Part shown: piece after piece, positions 47,105-55,273 of the stretch
Layout of the letters: each line of letters opens with the position of its first letter
How positions within the stretch are numbered: the first letter of the stretch is position 1
Assembly: GCA_016936355.1 (NCBI GenBank)
Contig: JAFGYB010000065.1
Span: forward strand, 35,214 to 99,213
Direction: 5' to 3'
DNA: 64,000 bases
Source of the DNA: Bacteroidales bacterium
GTDB lineage: Bacteria > Bacteroidota > Bacteroidia > Bacteroidales > F082
Program-made: the position numbers and the translations under genes
Notes under the pieces: model-generated
The model's database searches: none
Told to the model about the DNA's origin: nothing
Seen by the model: the letters and a program-made list of their open reading frames with translations, nothing else

Positions 47105-48214
47105 ATGTACAAAAGAACCGAAATAAATTTTCATAATCAGGTGGAGTATTGGATGGGAGTAGGTGCTTTGAATGAGGCAGCTTCCCTGTTGGATCGGTAT
47201 GCCAATATCTATGTTTTGGTGGATGAAAATACTGCAAAAGACTGCCTTCCTATTTTACAGGATAAATGGCCCCGGATTAAGGATGCTACAGTGATTGATA
47301 TTGTTTCGGGAGAAGACAATAAAACCCTGTTAACGGTTGACAATATATGGTTTCAACTCACCCGGTTTCAGGCCGATCGACATAGTTTGCTCATTAATTT
47401 AGGAGGCGGTGTCATAACGGATATGGGAGGCTTTGCTGCGGCTGCCTTTAAGCGCGGGATGAAGTTTGTTCATGTTCCGACCACTTTATTGGCCCAGGTA
47501 GATGCGGCCATTGGTGGAAAAACAGGTGTCGATTTTAGCGGCTTTAAAAATCATATCGGTTTTTTTAAGGATCCGGAAGCCGTTGTAATTGATCCGGTTT
47601 TCCTTCAGACACTGGATGAACGGCAGTGGCGATCGGGCTTAGCCGAAGTGATGAAATATGGTTTGATCATGGATGAAGATTTGTGGCGTTTGATTGTGGA
47701 TCAGCCTCTGGAAAATTTCTCGCCGGCTGTATTCGAGGAAATGATTGTTCGATCTGTGGAGAATAAGATAAAAATTGTTACCGAAGATAGTCAGGAAACT
47801 GGAATGCGTAAGATCCTGAATTTTGGACATACACTCGGACACGCATTGGAAACCTTTTACCTGAATACGGCGAATCCTATCACTCATGGTGAGGCTGTTG
47901 CCGCGGGAATGATTTGTGAATCCTGGATATCCCATAAGCTTACCGGACTTGATTTTAAATCGTTGGCTCAGATTGAAGGTGTAATTAACCGGTTTTTTGC
48001 CCGGTTGAATTTTACGCAAGAACATATCCGTGGTTTACTGAACCTCACCAGACAAGACAAAAAGGCACGCGATGGAAAGATTCGTTACAGTTTGTTGGAA
48101 AAGGTAGGGAATTCGGTTTTTGATGTGGAAGTAGACGACCAACTGGCCGAAGAAAGCCTTCGGTATTACATACAAAAAACTAATTGGACGATTGATGAAA
48201 CAGTACAGAATTAA
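47105..48214 (+). CDS. aroB: 3-dehydroquinate synthase
   Basis: NLGGGVITDMGGFAAAAFKRGMKFVHVPTTLLAQVDAAIGGKTGVDF; NFGHTLGHALET; HGEAVAAGM. Confidence 0.95.
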   Translation: MYKRTEINFHNQVEYWMGVGALNEAASLLDRYANIYVLVDENTAKDCLPILQDKWPRIKDATVIDIVSGEDNKTLLTVDNIWFQLTRFQADRHSLLINLGGGVITDMGGFAAAAFKRGMKFVHVPTTLLAQVDAAIGGKTGVDFSGFKNHIGFFKDPEAVVIDPVFLQTLDERQWRSGLAEVMKYGLIMDEDLWRLIVDQPLENFSPAVFEEMIVRSVENKIKIVTEDSQETGMRKILNFGHTLGHALETFYLNTANPITHGEAVAAGMICESWISHKLTGLDFKSLAQIEGVINRFFARLNFTQEHIRGLLNLTRQDKKARDGKIRYSLLEKVGNSVFDVEVDDQLAEESLRYYIQKTNWTIDETVQN

Positions 48215-49448
48215 AACGAAAGAGGGGCTGTTACAGGGAAAAGTAATGCTTCCTTCATCGAAAAGTATCAGTAACCGTTTACTGGTGATGCGCTCTATGG
48301 AAAAGAGCATGGTATTGTTTGATAATTTGTCGGAAGCCGACGATACCTATATGATGCGTTTGTATCTGAGTTTCATCGGCACCTGTTCAGATTCAAAAAT
48401 CCCCATGGTGATGGATGCCAAAAACGCCGGAACCGTATTCCGGTTTCTGACAGCTTTTCTGGCACAGCGGAAAGGGAAATGGCTGCTGACGGGGTCTGAA
48501 CGGATGAAACAACGTCCGGTGAATCACCTGGTGGATGCATTGCGAAAACTGGGGGCCAAAATTGAGTATACCGAAAAAGAAGGCTACCCGCCCTTGATGG
48601 TTCACGGTACCCAGCTTACCGGATCAGAAGTGGAGGTAGATGCTTCAGACAGTTCCCAGTTTATTTCCGCGTTACTGCTCATAGCACCCCATTTTAAGAA
48701 CGGATTAAAACTACGTCTCAAAGGTGAAGTTGTGTCGTCTTCCTATTTAAAGATGACCATTGAACTGATGAAAAACTTTTTGGTGGAAGTGGAAGATAAG
48801 AAGAATGAGATTATTGTTCATCCGGGCCGTTATCTGGTGCGAAAACTGACGGTGGAGTCTGACTGGAGTTCCGCTGCTTTCTGGTATCAGATTGTGGCTT
48901 CTCAGAAGAAATCGTCTGTCCGGCTTCCGGGATTGAAAGAAAAGAGTGTTCAGGGTGATCGTTTTCTGGTGGAAGTGTTTAATCATCTGGGGGTGAGAAC
49001 CGAGTTTGTTGAAAACGATGCGGTATTGACGCACGTGGGAAATCCCGATAAGGAAATCGATATGGATTTCTCTTCAGCGCCCGATATTGTTCCCTCGGTG
49101 ATGACTGCCTGTGCTGTGTTGGGAGTAAAAGCCCGTTTCAGGGGCATTGAGCATTTGCGCATCAAGGAGTCGGATCGGATCGGAGCCATGCAGGAAGAAC
49201 TGGCGAAAATAGGTGTGGAAATTACCAAGAACGGTAATTTCTATGATCTGACCTCCGGGGGAGAAGTCCAGGATCAACTGGTATTCAATAGTCATGCCGA
49301 TCATCGCCTGGCCATGTGTCTGGCTCCTTTGGCACTGCATTTTGATGCCGTTAGCATTACGAATCCTGAAGTAGTCACTAAGTCCTATCCCCATTACTGG
49401 GACGATCTGGAAAATTCCGGTATTTTTGAAATTGACAAAGAAGTTTAA
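48195..49448 (+). CDS. aroA: 3-phosphoshikimate 1-carboxyvinyltransferase (EPSP synthase)
   Basis: MLPSSKSISNRLLVM; NAGTVFRFLTAFLA; DASDSSQFISALLL; LRIKESDRIGAMQEEL; HADHRLAMCLAPLAL; overlaps the aroB 3' end. Confidence 0.95.
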   Translation: MKQYRIKTKEGLLQGKVMLPSSKSISNRLLVMRSMEKSMVLFDNLSEADDTYMMRLYLSFIGTCSDSKIPMVMDAKNAGTVFRFLTAFLAQRKGKWLLTGSERMKQRPVNHLVDALRKLGAKIEYTEKEGYPPLMVHGTQLTGSEVEVDASDSSQFISALLLIAPHFKNGLKLRLKGEVVSSSYLKMTIELMKNFLVEVEDKKNEIIVHPGRYLVRKLTVESDWSSAAFWYQIVASQKKSSVRLPGLKEKSVQGDRFLVEVFNHLGVRTEFVENDAVLTHVGNPDKEIDMDFSSAPDIVPSVMTACAVLGVKARFRGIEHLRIKESDRIGAMQEELAKIGVEITKNGNFYDLTSGGEVQDQLVFNSHADHRLAMCLAPLALHFDAVSITNPEVVTKSYPHYWDDLENSGIFEIDKEV

Positions 49449-49453
49449 AAAAC

Positions 49454-50188
49454 ATGAAGAAGATTACCGAAGTTGATTTATTCATACCCTGTTTCATCGA
49501 TCAGGTATATCCGCAAACGGCCTTTAATATGGTGAAACTGCTGGAAAAAGCCGGTTTGAAAGTGCACTACAATCCCAACCAAACCTGTTGCGGACAAATG
49601 GCGTTCAATAGTGGTTTTTGGGATGAAGCCAAAAAGCTGGGCGTGAAGTTTATGAATGATTTTTCCAATCAGCGGGTTGTGGTCGGACCTTCGGCCAGCT
49701 GCATCGGGTACATAAAAAATAATTATCAGGAATTGTTTCACAATACTTCCTATCATTTGGAGTATAAGTATCTGAAAGAGAATATCTATGAAATCACTGA
49801 TTTTTTGGTGAATGTACTTGGGAAGACGGACTTTGGATCTGTTTTTGAACACAAAGTGACGTATCATGATTCCTGTGCAGCCTTACGCGAATATAAGCTG
49901 GGAGATGAACCCCGCACTTTGCTTAGCAAGGTAAAAGGGCTTGAATTGGTTGAGATGAAAGACACCCATACCTGCTGTGGTTTTGGAGGTACTTTTTCCG
50001 TAAAGTTTGAACCCATTTCGACAGCCATGGCGCAGCAAAAGGTTCAAAATGCATTGGAAACCGGAGCTGAATACATCGTTTCTACCGATTCATCCTGTCT
50101 GATGCATCAGTACGGATACATTAAGAAACACAACCTTCCCATCAAAGTAGCACACCTTGTGGATGTGCTGGCATCGGGAATTGATTAA
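49454..50188 (+). CDS. (Fe-S)-binding protein, LutA/LldE-like CCG-domain subunit
   Basis: DLFIPCFIDQVYPQTAFNMVKLLEKAGLKVHYNPNQTCCGQMAFNSG; HDSCAALREY; HTCCGFGGTFSVK. Confidence 0.9.
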   Translation: MKKITEVDLFIPCFIDQVYPQTAFNMVKLLEKAGLKVHYNPNQTCCGQMAFNSGFWDEAKKLGVKFMNDFSNQRVVVGPSASCIGYIKNNYQELFHNTSYHLEYKYLKENIYEITDFLVNVLGKTDFGSVFEHKVTYHDSCAALREYKLGDEPRTLLSKVKGLELVEMKDTHTCCGFGGTFSVKFEPISTAMAQQKVQNALETGAEYIVSTDSSCLMHQYGYIKKHNLPIKVAHLVDVLASGID

Positions 50189-50199
50189 AACTGTACAGT

Positions 50200-50973
50200 A
50201 TGGATTTAAAAATAAAAGGTCAGTATTTTCTGGTAGGAGGTGCGGGCAGTGGATTCGGCCGTTCAGTGGCACTGGCATTAGCTGCTGAAAGCGCTCATGT
50301 TCTGGCGGTGAGCCGGACCCGCGAAAAACTGGAATCGTTGAAAGATTCTTATCCGGACACTATTGATATTCTGGCGGCCGATTTGTCAAACGAAGACAGT
50401 CATCAGGAAATTGAAAATTACTTTCATTCAAAACCTCTGGCGGGGATTTTTGTGAATGCAGGCGGTCCACCGGCAGGCGGGGCTTTTGAAGTAACCATGG
50501 ATCAATGGGATGTTGCCTGGAATACGGTGGTGCGCTGGAAGATTTCCCTCGTTCAGCGACTGATTCCGTTGTTGGAGAAGAATCAATACGGCCGGATTTT
50601 GTTTTTGGAGAGTGTTTCGGTCAAACAACCTGTTCCCAGCCTGATTCTGAGCAATGCTTTGAGGCCGGCTGTTGTGGGCTATGCTAAAACCCTTTCCCAG
50701 GAAGTTGCTTCCATGGGGATTACTGTTAATGTAATGGCACCGGGCTATCACGAAACGGCTGCCATGGATCGTATTTTCCAAAAGAAAACCGAGTTGGAAG
50801 GAATTTCTGTGGCCAAGGCCAAAGAAGTTTTTACCAAAGAAATCCCTGTGGGAACCATGGGTGACCCGAATGATCTGGCTTCTTTATCGGTTTGGTTGCT
50901 GTCACCTCATGCCCGGTTTGTCACCGGACAAACCATTGCTCATACCGGTGGTTCGGACAAGGGACTGCTTTAA
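50200..50973 (+). CDS. SDR family oxidoreductase
   Basis: FLVGGAGSGFGRSVALALAAESAHVLAVSRT; VNAGGPPAGGAFE; VTGQTIAHTGGSDKGLL. Confidence 0.9.
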   Translation: MDLKIKGQYFLVGGAGSGFGRSVALALAAESAHVLAVSRTREKLESLKDSYPDTIDILAADLSNEDSHQEIENYFHSKPLAGIFVNAGGPPAGGAFEVTMDQWDVAWNTVVRWKISLVQRLIPLLEKNQYGRILFLESVSVKQPVPSLILSNALRPAVVGYAKTLSQEVASMGITVNVMAPGYHETAAMDRIFQKKTELEGISVAKAKEVFTKEIPVGTMGDPNDLASLSVWLLSPHARFVTGQTIAHTGGSDKGLL

Positions 50974-51458
50974 TTGCCTTCAATCCAACGGCTGATTTTT
51001 TTGGATTCCGGTTTGACCCATGGGTTCAGCATCTGTTCCAGTTCCCCTTCTTCATTGATGAGGTATTTCTGAAAATTCCATTTCACAGTAGAATGCATTT
51101 TCCCGTTGTGTTTTTTGGTAGTTAGCCACTGATATATAGGCGCTTTGTCTCTGCCTTTGACTGATATCTTGGACATTATTGGAAAGGTGACATCATAGTT
51201 CATACTGCAAAACGATTTGATCTCCTCATTGCTGCCCGGTTCCTGGTGGGCAAAGTTATTGGCCGGAAATCCAATAATTACAAAGCCTTTATCTTTATAG
51301 TCCCTGTATAATTTTTCCAGTCCTTTATACTGAGGGGTAAACCCACATTTTGATGCTACATTTACAATCATTACCTTTTTTCCCTTGAGCTGACTCATTG
51401 GAAATTCATTCCCGTCAATATCCTTTACGGTGAATGAATAAATAGTTGCATTTTCCAT
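50970..51458 (-). CDS. Glutathione peroxidase-family protein, cytoplasmic form
   Basis: MENATIYSFTVKDIDGNEFPMSQLKGKKVMIVNVASKCGFTPQYKGLEKLY; GFPANNFAHQEPGSNEEI; start trimmed from 51542. Confidence 0.93.
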   Translation of the reverse strand: MENATIYSFTVKDIDGNEFPMSQLKGKKVMIVNVASKCGFTPQYKGLEKLYRDYKDKGFVIIGFPANNFAHQEPGSNEEIKSFCSMNYDVTFPIMSKISVKGRDKAPIYQWLTTKKHNGKMHSTVKWNFQKYLINEEGELEQMLNPWVKPESKKISRWIEGN

Positions 51459-51459
51459 T

Positions 51460-51999
51460 TTACTTACTTTTAATCCATTCAATAATCTTTTTGTTATCTG
51501 GTTTAACCCAGGGATTATAAACCCGTGACAATGTTCCGTCACGGTTGATCAGATACTTCTGAAAGTTCCATTTGACTTCGGAATTCTCTTTCCCGTTCAA
51601 TTTCTTTTCTGTGAGCCATCGATACAGGGGGGCCATGTCGTCACCTTTGACCGATATTTTCGACATCATGGGAAAAGTAACATTATAGTTTAGTGTGCAG
51701 AATTTCTTGATTTCTGCATTGCTGCCCGGTTCCTGATGGGCAAAATTATTAGCCGGAAATCCGATTATCACAAAACCGTCAGACTCATATTTTTTATAAA
51801 GGGCTTCCAACGCTTTATATTGGGGTGTAAATCCGCATTTGGAAGCCACATTAACAATCAATACTTTTTTGCCCTTCAGTTGAGACAAGGCAAAAGGTTT
51901 GCCATTGATGTCTTTAACTGTGAACCCGTAAATATTTTTTTGAGCATATAGGGATACTGAAAACAATAATACAGCTGACAGAACAAATATCTTTTTCAT
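51460..51999 (-). CDS. Glutathione peroxidase-family protein with signal peptide (tandem paralog)
   Basis: MKKIFVLSAVLLFSVSLYAQKNIYGFTVKDINGKPFALSQLKGKKVLIVNVASKCGFTPQYKALEALY; start trimmed from 52047. Confidence 0.93.
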   Translation of the reverse strand: MKKIFVLSAVLLFSVSLYAQKNIYGFTVKDINGKPFALSQLKGKKVLIVNVASKCGFTPQYKALEALYKKYESDGFVIIGFPANNFAHQEPGSNAEIKKFCTLNYNVTFPMMSKISVKGDDMAPLYRWLTEKKLNGKENSEVKWNFQKYLINRDGTLSRVYNPWVKPDNKKIIEWIKSK

Positions 52000-52094
52000 G
52001 ATATTGGAATTTACATGCAAATATATAAATATTGATATGGATTTCATTTGTCTTGTCCGGTCTCCAGTTTCTTCTTTTAATTAGATAGTGAGCT

Positions 52095-52114
52095 ATTGCT
52101 ACCAGGGTAGCAAT
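52095..52114. repeat. Perfect inverted repeat in the divergent gpx/lipoprotein intergenic region
   Basis: ATTGCTACC-AG-GGTAGCAAT, 9-bp arms. Confidence 0.75.
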
Positions 52115-52154
52115 TTGAGCGAATGTTAAGAAATGTTATATATTTTTGTAGGCA

Positions 52155-52231
52155 GTGGAACTGCTCTGTTCAGGATTTTGGCTAAAAACTACGAATGTTT
52201 AATTACCTCCCAAAGGGAAGGTCTTTTTTTT
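52155..52231 (+). ncRNA. Candidate small RNA or short terminated leader
   Basis: TATTTTTG (TAnnTTTG) at 52141-52148; GCAGTGGAACTGC hairpin at 52152-52164; terminator-like ACCTCCC-AAA-GGGAAGGT then T8 at 52205-52231; no ORF. Confidence 0.35.
52205..52231 (+). terminator. Terminator-like hairpin with T8 tract
   Basis: ACCTCCCAAAGGGAAGGTCTTTTTTTT (one bulged A). Confidence 0.5.
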
Positions 52232-52232
52232 C

Positions 52233-52240
52233 TATATTTG
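52233..52240 (+). promoter_or_regulatory. TAnnTTTG promoter element (TATATTTG) upstream of the small lipoprotein gene
   Basis: 32 nt before the ATG at 52272. Confidence 0.5.
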
Positions 52241-52271
52241 TATTTATTAAAAACCAAATTCTTTAAACGCT

Positions 52272-52511
52272 ATGATTAAAAAATTAATTAAAACGGTGGC
52301 TGTTGTTTTAATAGCCTTTTCAGTAACCAGTTGTGCCACTGTGTTTGGCGGTAAGATTACCCAGTATCAAAAAACGAAACCGGCTCCCGGTCAGGCACAG
52401 CGCCAGGTTAGAGTTGGTGCTCTTGTAGCTGATATTCTATTATTCTGGCCAGGTGCCATTGTCGATTTCGCAACCGGCGCTATATATAAACCTGTTCCGG
52501 CGGGAAAGTAA
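52272..52511 (+). CDS. Small lipoprotein (79 aa)
   Basis: VVLIAFSVTSCATVFGG lipobox; own promoter and terminator. Confidence 0.75.
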   Translation: MIKKLIKTVAVVLIAFSVTSCATVFGGKITQYQKTKPAPGQAQRQVRVGALVADILLFWPGAIVDFATGAIYKPVPAGK

Positions 52512-52530
52512 TTTTCTGAATATGTTTTAA

Positions 52531-52558
52531 AAGCCCGGAATTTTCCGGGTTTTTTTTT
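52531..52558 (+). terminator. Rho-independent terminator after the small lipoprotein gene
   Basis: AAGCCCGGAATTTTCCGGGTTTTTTTTT. Confidence 0.9.
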
Positions 52559-52723
52559 GCTGTTGATTGAAGCGTACTTATTTAAATATTGTTAATCCTT
52601 AAATGGATATAATTTCATAATTAATTCAGCTGTCAATTTTGTTTACATTTGTTCGCTTGGCTCCGGGCTGGGTGAATGGATGTGTGATAAGGAACCATTG
52701 TATAAAAGATTAAAATTTATTGA

Positions 52724-54052
52724 ATGAAATTACATCAACTCCTGAGGTATATAATGCCAGGTTTTCTGTTGTTGATATTACTGATGACTTTTGTCCCTGC
52801 GCAGGCACAAAAAGAAAAAACATTTACATTAAAAGACTGTATTCACTATGCACTGGAGAATCGTGCATCAGTGAAAAACCAAAGATTATCCGAAGAACTT
52901 AGCAAAAAAAACCGGCAGGAAGTAAACAGTCAGTGGTTTCCGCAGATCAGTGGAGGAGCCAAATATCAGTATACCATCCGTCGTCAGGTTTTAATCATAG
53001 GCGATAACACCATCTTTGTTGGACTCCCGCAGCAACTACAAGCCTATGTGAATGTGAACCAAACTCTTTTTGATCCGGTATTGATGGGCAACAGTTCGGG
53101 GGCCAGAATTAATGAAAAACTGTCGGTTGAAAATACCCGACTTTCTGAAATTGATCTCGTGGTCCAGGTAAAAAAGGCATTTTACGGTGTGTTGGTTTTT
53201 AGGGAACAGCTGAAACTACTGGATGCCAACATTACCCGAACAGAAAAGTCACTAAAAGATACCGAATATCAATACAAAAACGGATTGGCCCAAAAAGTAG
53301 ACATCGACCGGATTAAGGTCCTGGTCAATAATGCTGTTACCAATAAAGCCAATGCATTACGCAACCTGAATACGATGATGCAAAGCCTCAAATATTATTT
53401 GGGGATGAAGGTGTCCGATCCTTTGCAAATAAAGGGGACTATCTCTGATTCTTTGTTGGCCGGTCCTGTAACTTTGCCCGATCAGCATTTTTACGAACAG
53501 AGAGAGGAATTTAAAAAGGCACAACTGAATTTGGAGATGAACCGGTTGCTTCAAAACAATGTGGCAAAATCATCTCTGCCTACATTGTCGGCTTTTTACT
53601 CGTTAACGGCTCCTTTTAACGGCAGTACTTTTAACGGGATGTTTGATCGTAAATTGTATCCTTCATCGTACGTGGGGTTGCAGCTATCGGTACCTGTATT
53701 TTCGGGTTTGAAACGTCATTACCAGTACCAACAGGCTAAGATTAGTGTTCAACAATCAGAGAACAGTCTGAACGATTTAAAAAACAGTATCGAACTGGAA
53801 TACAATCAGTATTTCAGACAATATGAAAACGATCTGGCCAACCTGAAAACACAAAGTGAAAACATCAAGCTGGCTGAATTGAACTACAAGAACCTGAAAT
53901 ATCAGTATGACAATGGCGTACAGCCCCTCATTGAAGTGCTGAATGCAGAAACAACGCTTTTGCAGGCTCAGGACAATTACATCAGTGCCTTGTACCAGGC
54001 TTTGGTAAACAAAGTGGATCTGGACAAAAGTTTGGGTAAGATCAAGTATTAA
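52724..54052 (+). CDS. TolC-family outer membrane efflux protein
   Basis: FTLKDCIHYALENRASVKNQRL; repeated coiled-coil TolC pattern; NYKNLKYQYDNGVQPLIEVLNAETTLLQAQDNYISALYQALVNKVDLDKSLG. Confidence 0.92.
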   Translation: MKLHQLLRYIMPGFLLLILLMTFVPAQAQKEKTFTLKDCIHYALENRASVKNQRLSEELSKKNRQEVNSQWFPQISGGAKYQYTIRRQVLIIGDNTIFVGLPQQLQAYVNVNQTLFDPVLMGNSSGARINEKLSVENTRLSEIDLVVQVKKAFYGVLVFREQLKLLDANITRTEKSLKDTEYQYKNGLAQKVDIDRIKVLVNNAVTNKANALRNLNTMMQSLKYYLGMKVSDPLQIKGTISDSLLAGPVTLPDQHFYEQREEFKKAQLNLEMNRLLQNNVAKSSLPTLSAFYSLTAPFNGSTFNGMFDRKLYPSSYVGLQLSVPVFSGLKRHYQYQQAKISVQQSENSLNDLKNSIELEYNQYFRQYENDLANLKTQSENIKLAELNYKNLKYQYDNGVQPLIEVLNAETTLLQAQDNYISALYQALVNKVDLDKSLGKIKY

Positions 54053-54106
54053 TTGATAAAAATCGAATTTTGGATTTGGAAATAGTTGAAAATATCACAC
54101 AATAAA

Positions 54107-55246
54107 ATGAAAAAAATACCTACAGAAATTCCGTTCATTTTCTCAGCAATGTTACTGGCTGTTTTTTTTCTTTCTTCATGCGGAAATAAGAACCAAAGCC
54201 AAAAGCACAACAGACAAATAACCAGTGTAGGGGTGGCAACGGCAGTCTATGCTTCGGCTCCCGAATATTTTGAATATCCGTCCACCCTGGTGGCCAACAA
54301 AAAAATTGACCTGCGCGCTGATGTGGGGGGACGGGTAGAAGCCATCCTCTTTAAAGAAGGAGGCCATGTCACGAAAGGTCAGGCGATGTATACCATTGAC
54401 AAAAGGTTGTATCTGGCAAAATACAATCAGGCACGGGCACAACTGCGGATTGCAGAAACCAACTATGTTACCGATACCACTGATGCCCGTCGTTATCAAA
54501 ATCTGTGGGCACACAATGCGGTCGATAAAATTCAGCTCGATCATGCCCTGGCTCAGGTACAGGTAGCTAAAGCCAATGTGGCTTCCGCCAAAGCCAACAT
54601 GATTTATGCCCAAACCAACCTGGATCAGGCCACAGTTAAAGCTCCTTTCAGCGGGACTACTAATGTTTCGGATGTACGGCTGGGCGATCTGGTGGTAGCA
54701 TCTCAGACTCCTTTAGTAACCGTCGTTGACAACAGTAACATGAATGCTGATTTTTACATCAACGAAGCCAACTATGTAAAGCTCGGCGAGAACGATCGGA
54801 GCATTCGTGAGAAACTGTCGCATTTTCGTCTGTTTCTGCCCGATGGCCGCGAATACAAATACAAGGGGAGTTTGGATTTTGTAGACAATACGGTGGATCC
54901 CACCACGGGAACTATTTTGGTCCGGTTGAGATTTCCCAACCCGGGTCATGTTTTAAAATCAGGAATGAATTGTGTTGTACGACTGACTCAAAAGAACGAA
55001 AAGGCCCTGGTGATTCCTCAGGATGCCATACAACAACTGTTGGACGAATACTTTGTATATGTGGTGAATGATAAAGGAATCGTGGAACAGGCCAAAGTCA
55101 ATCTGGGGGCTGTTTCCGGGACGTTGCAAATTATCAAATCCGGATTAAAACCGGGGCAAAAAGTGATTGTTGAAGGCATTGAAAATGTCAGACCCCAGGA
55201 GAAAGTGAAAGCTGTTTCACAGGAAGGTAAGATGGCAGGTAACTAG
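54107..55246 (+). CDS. Efflux RND transporter periplasmic adaptor subunit
   Basis: Lipobox LSSCGN; RADVGGRVEAILFKEGGHVTKGQAMYTID; VKAPFSGTTNVSDVRLGDLV; start trimmed from 54086. Confidence 0.93.
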   Translation: MKKIPTEIPFIFSAMLLAVFFLSSCGNKNQSQKHNRQITSVGVATAVYASAPEYFEYPSTLVANKKIDLRADVGGRVEAILFKEGGHVTKGQAMYTIDKRLYLAKYNQARAQLRIAETNYVTDTTDARRYQNLWAHNAVDKIQLDHALAQVQVAKANVASAKANMIYAQTNLDQATVKAPFSGTTNVSDVRLGDLVVASQTPLVTVVDNSNMNADFYINEANYVKLGENDRSIREKLSHFRLFLPDGREYKYKGSLDFVDNTVDPTTGTILVRLRFPNPGHVLKSGMNCVVRLTQKNEKALVIPQDAIQQLLDEYFVYVVNDKGIVEQAKVNLGAVSGTLQIIKSGLKPGQKVIVEGIENVRPQEKVKAVSQEGKMAGN

Positions 55247-55273
55247 TTTTCATTCCGTTCAAAAAAAGAAAGT

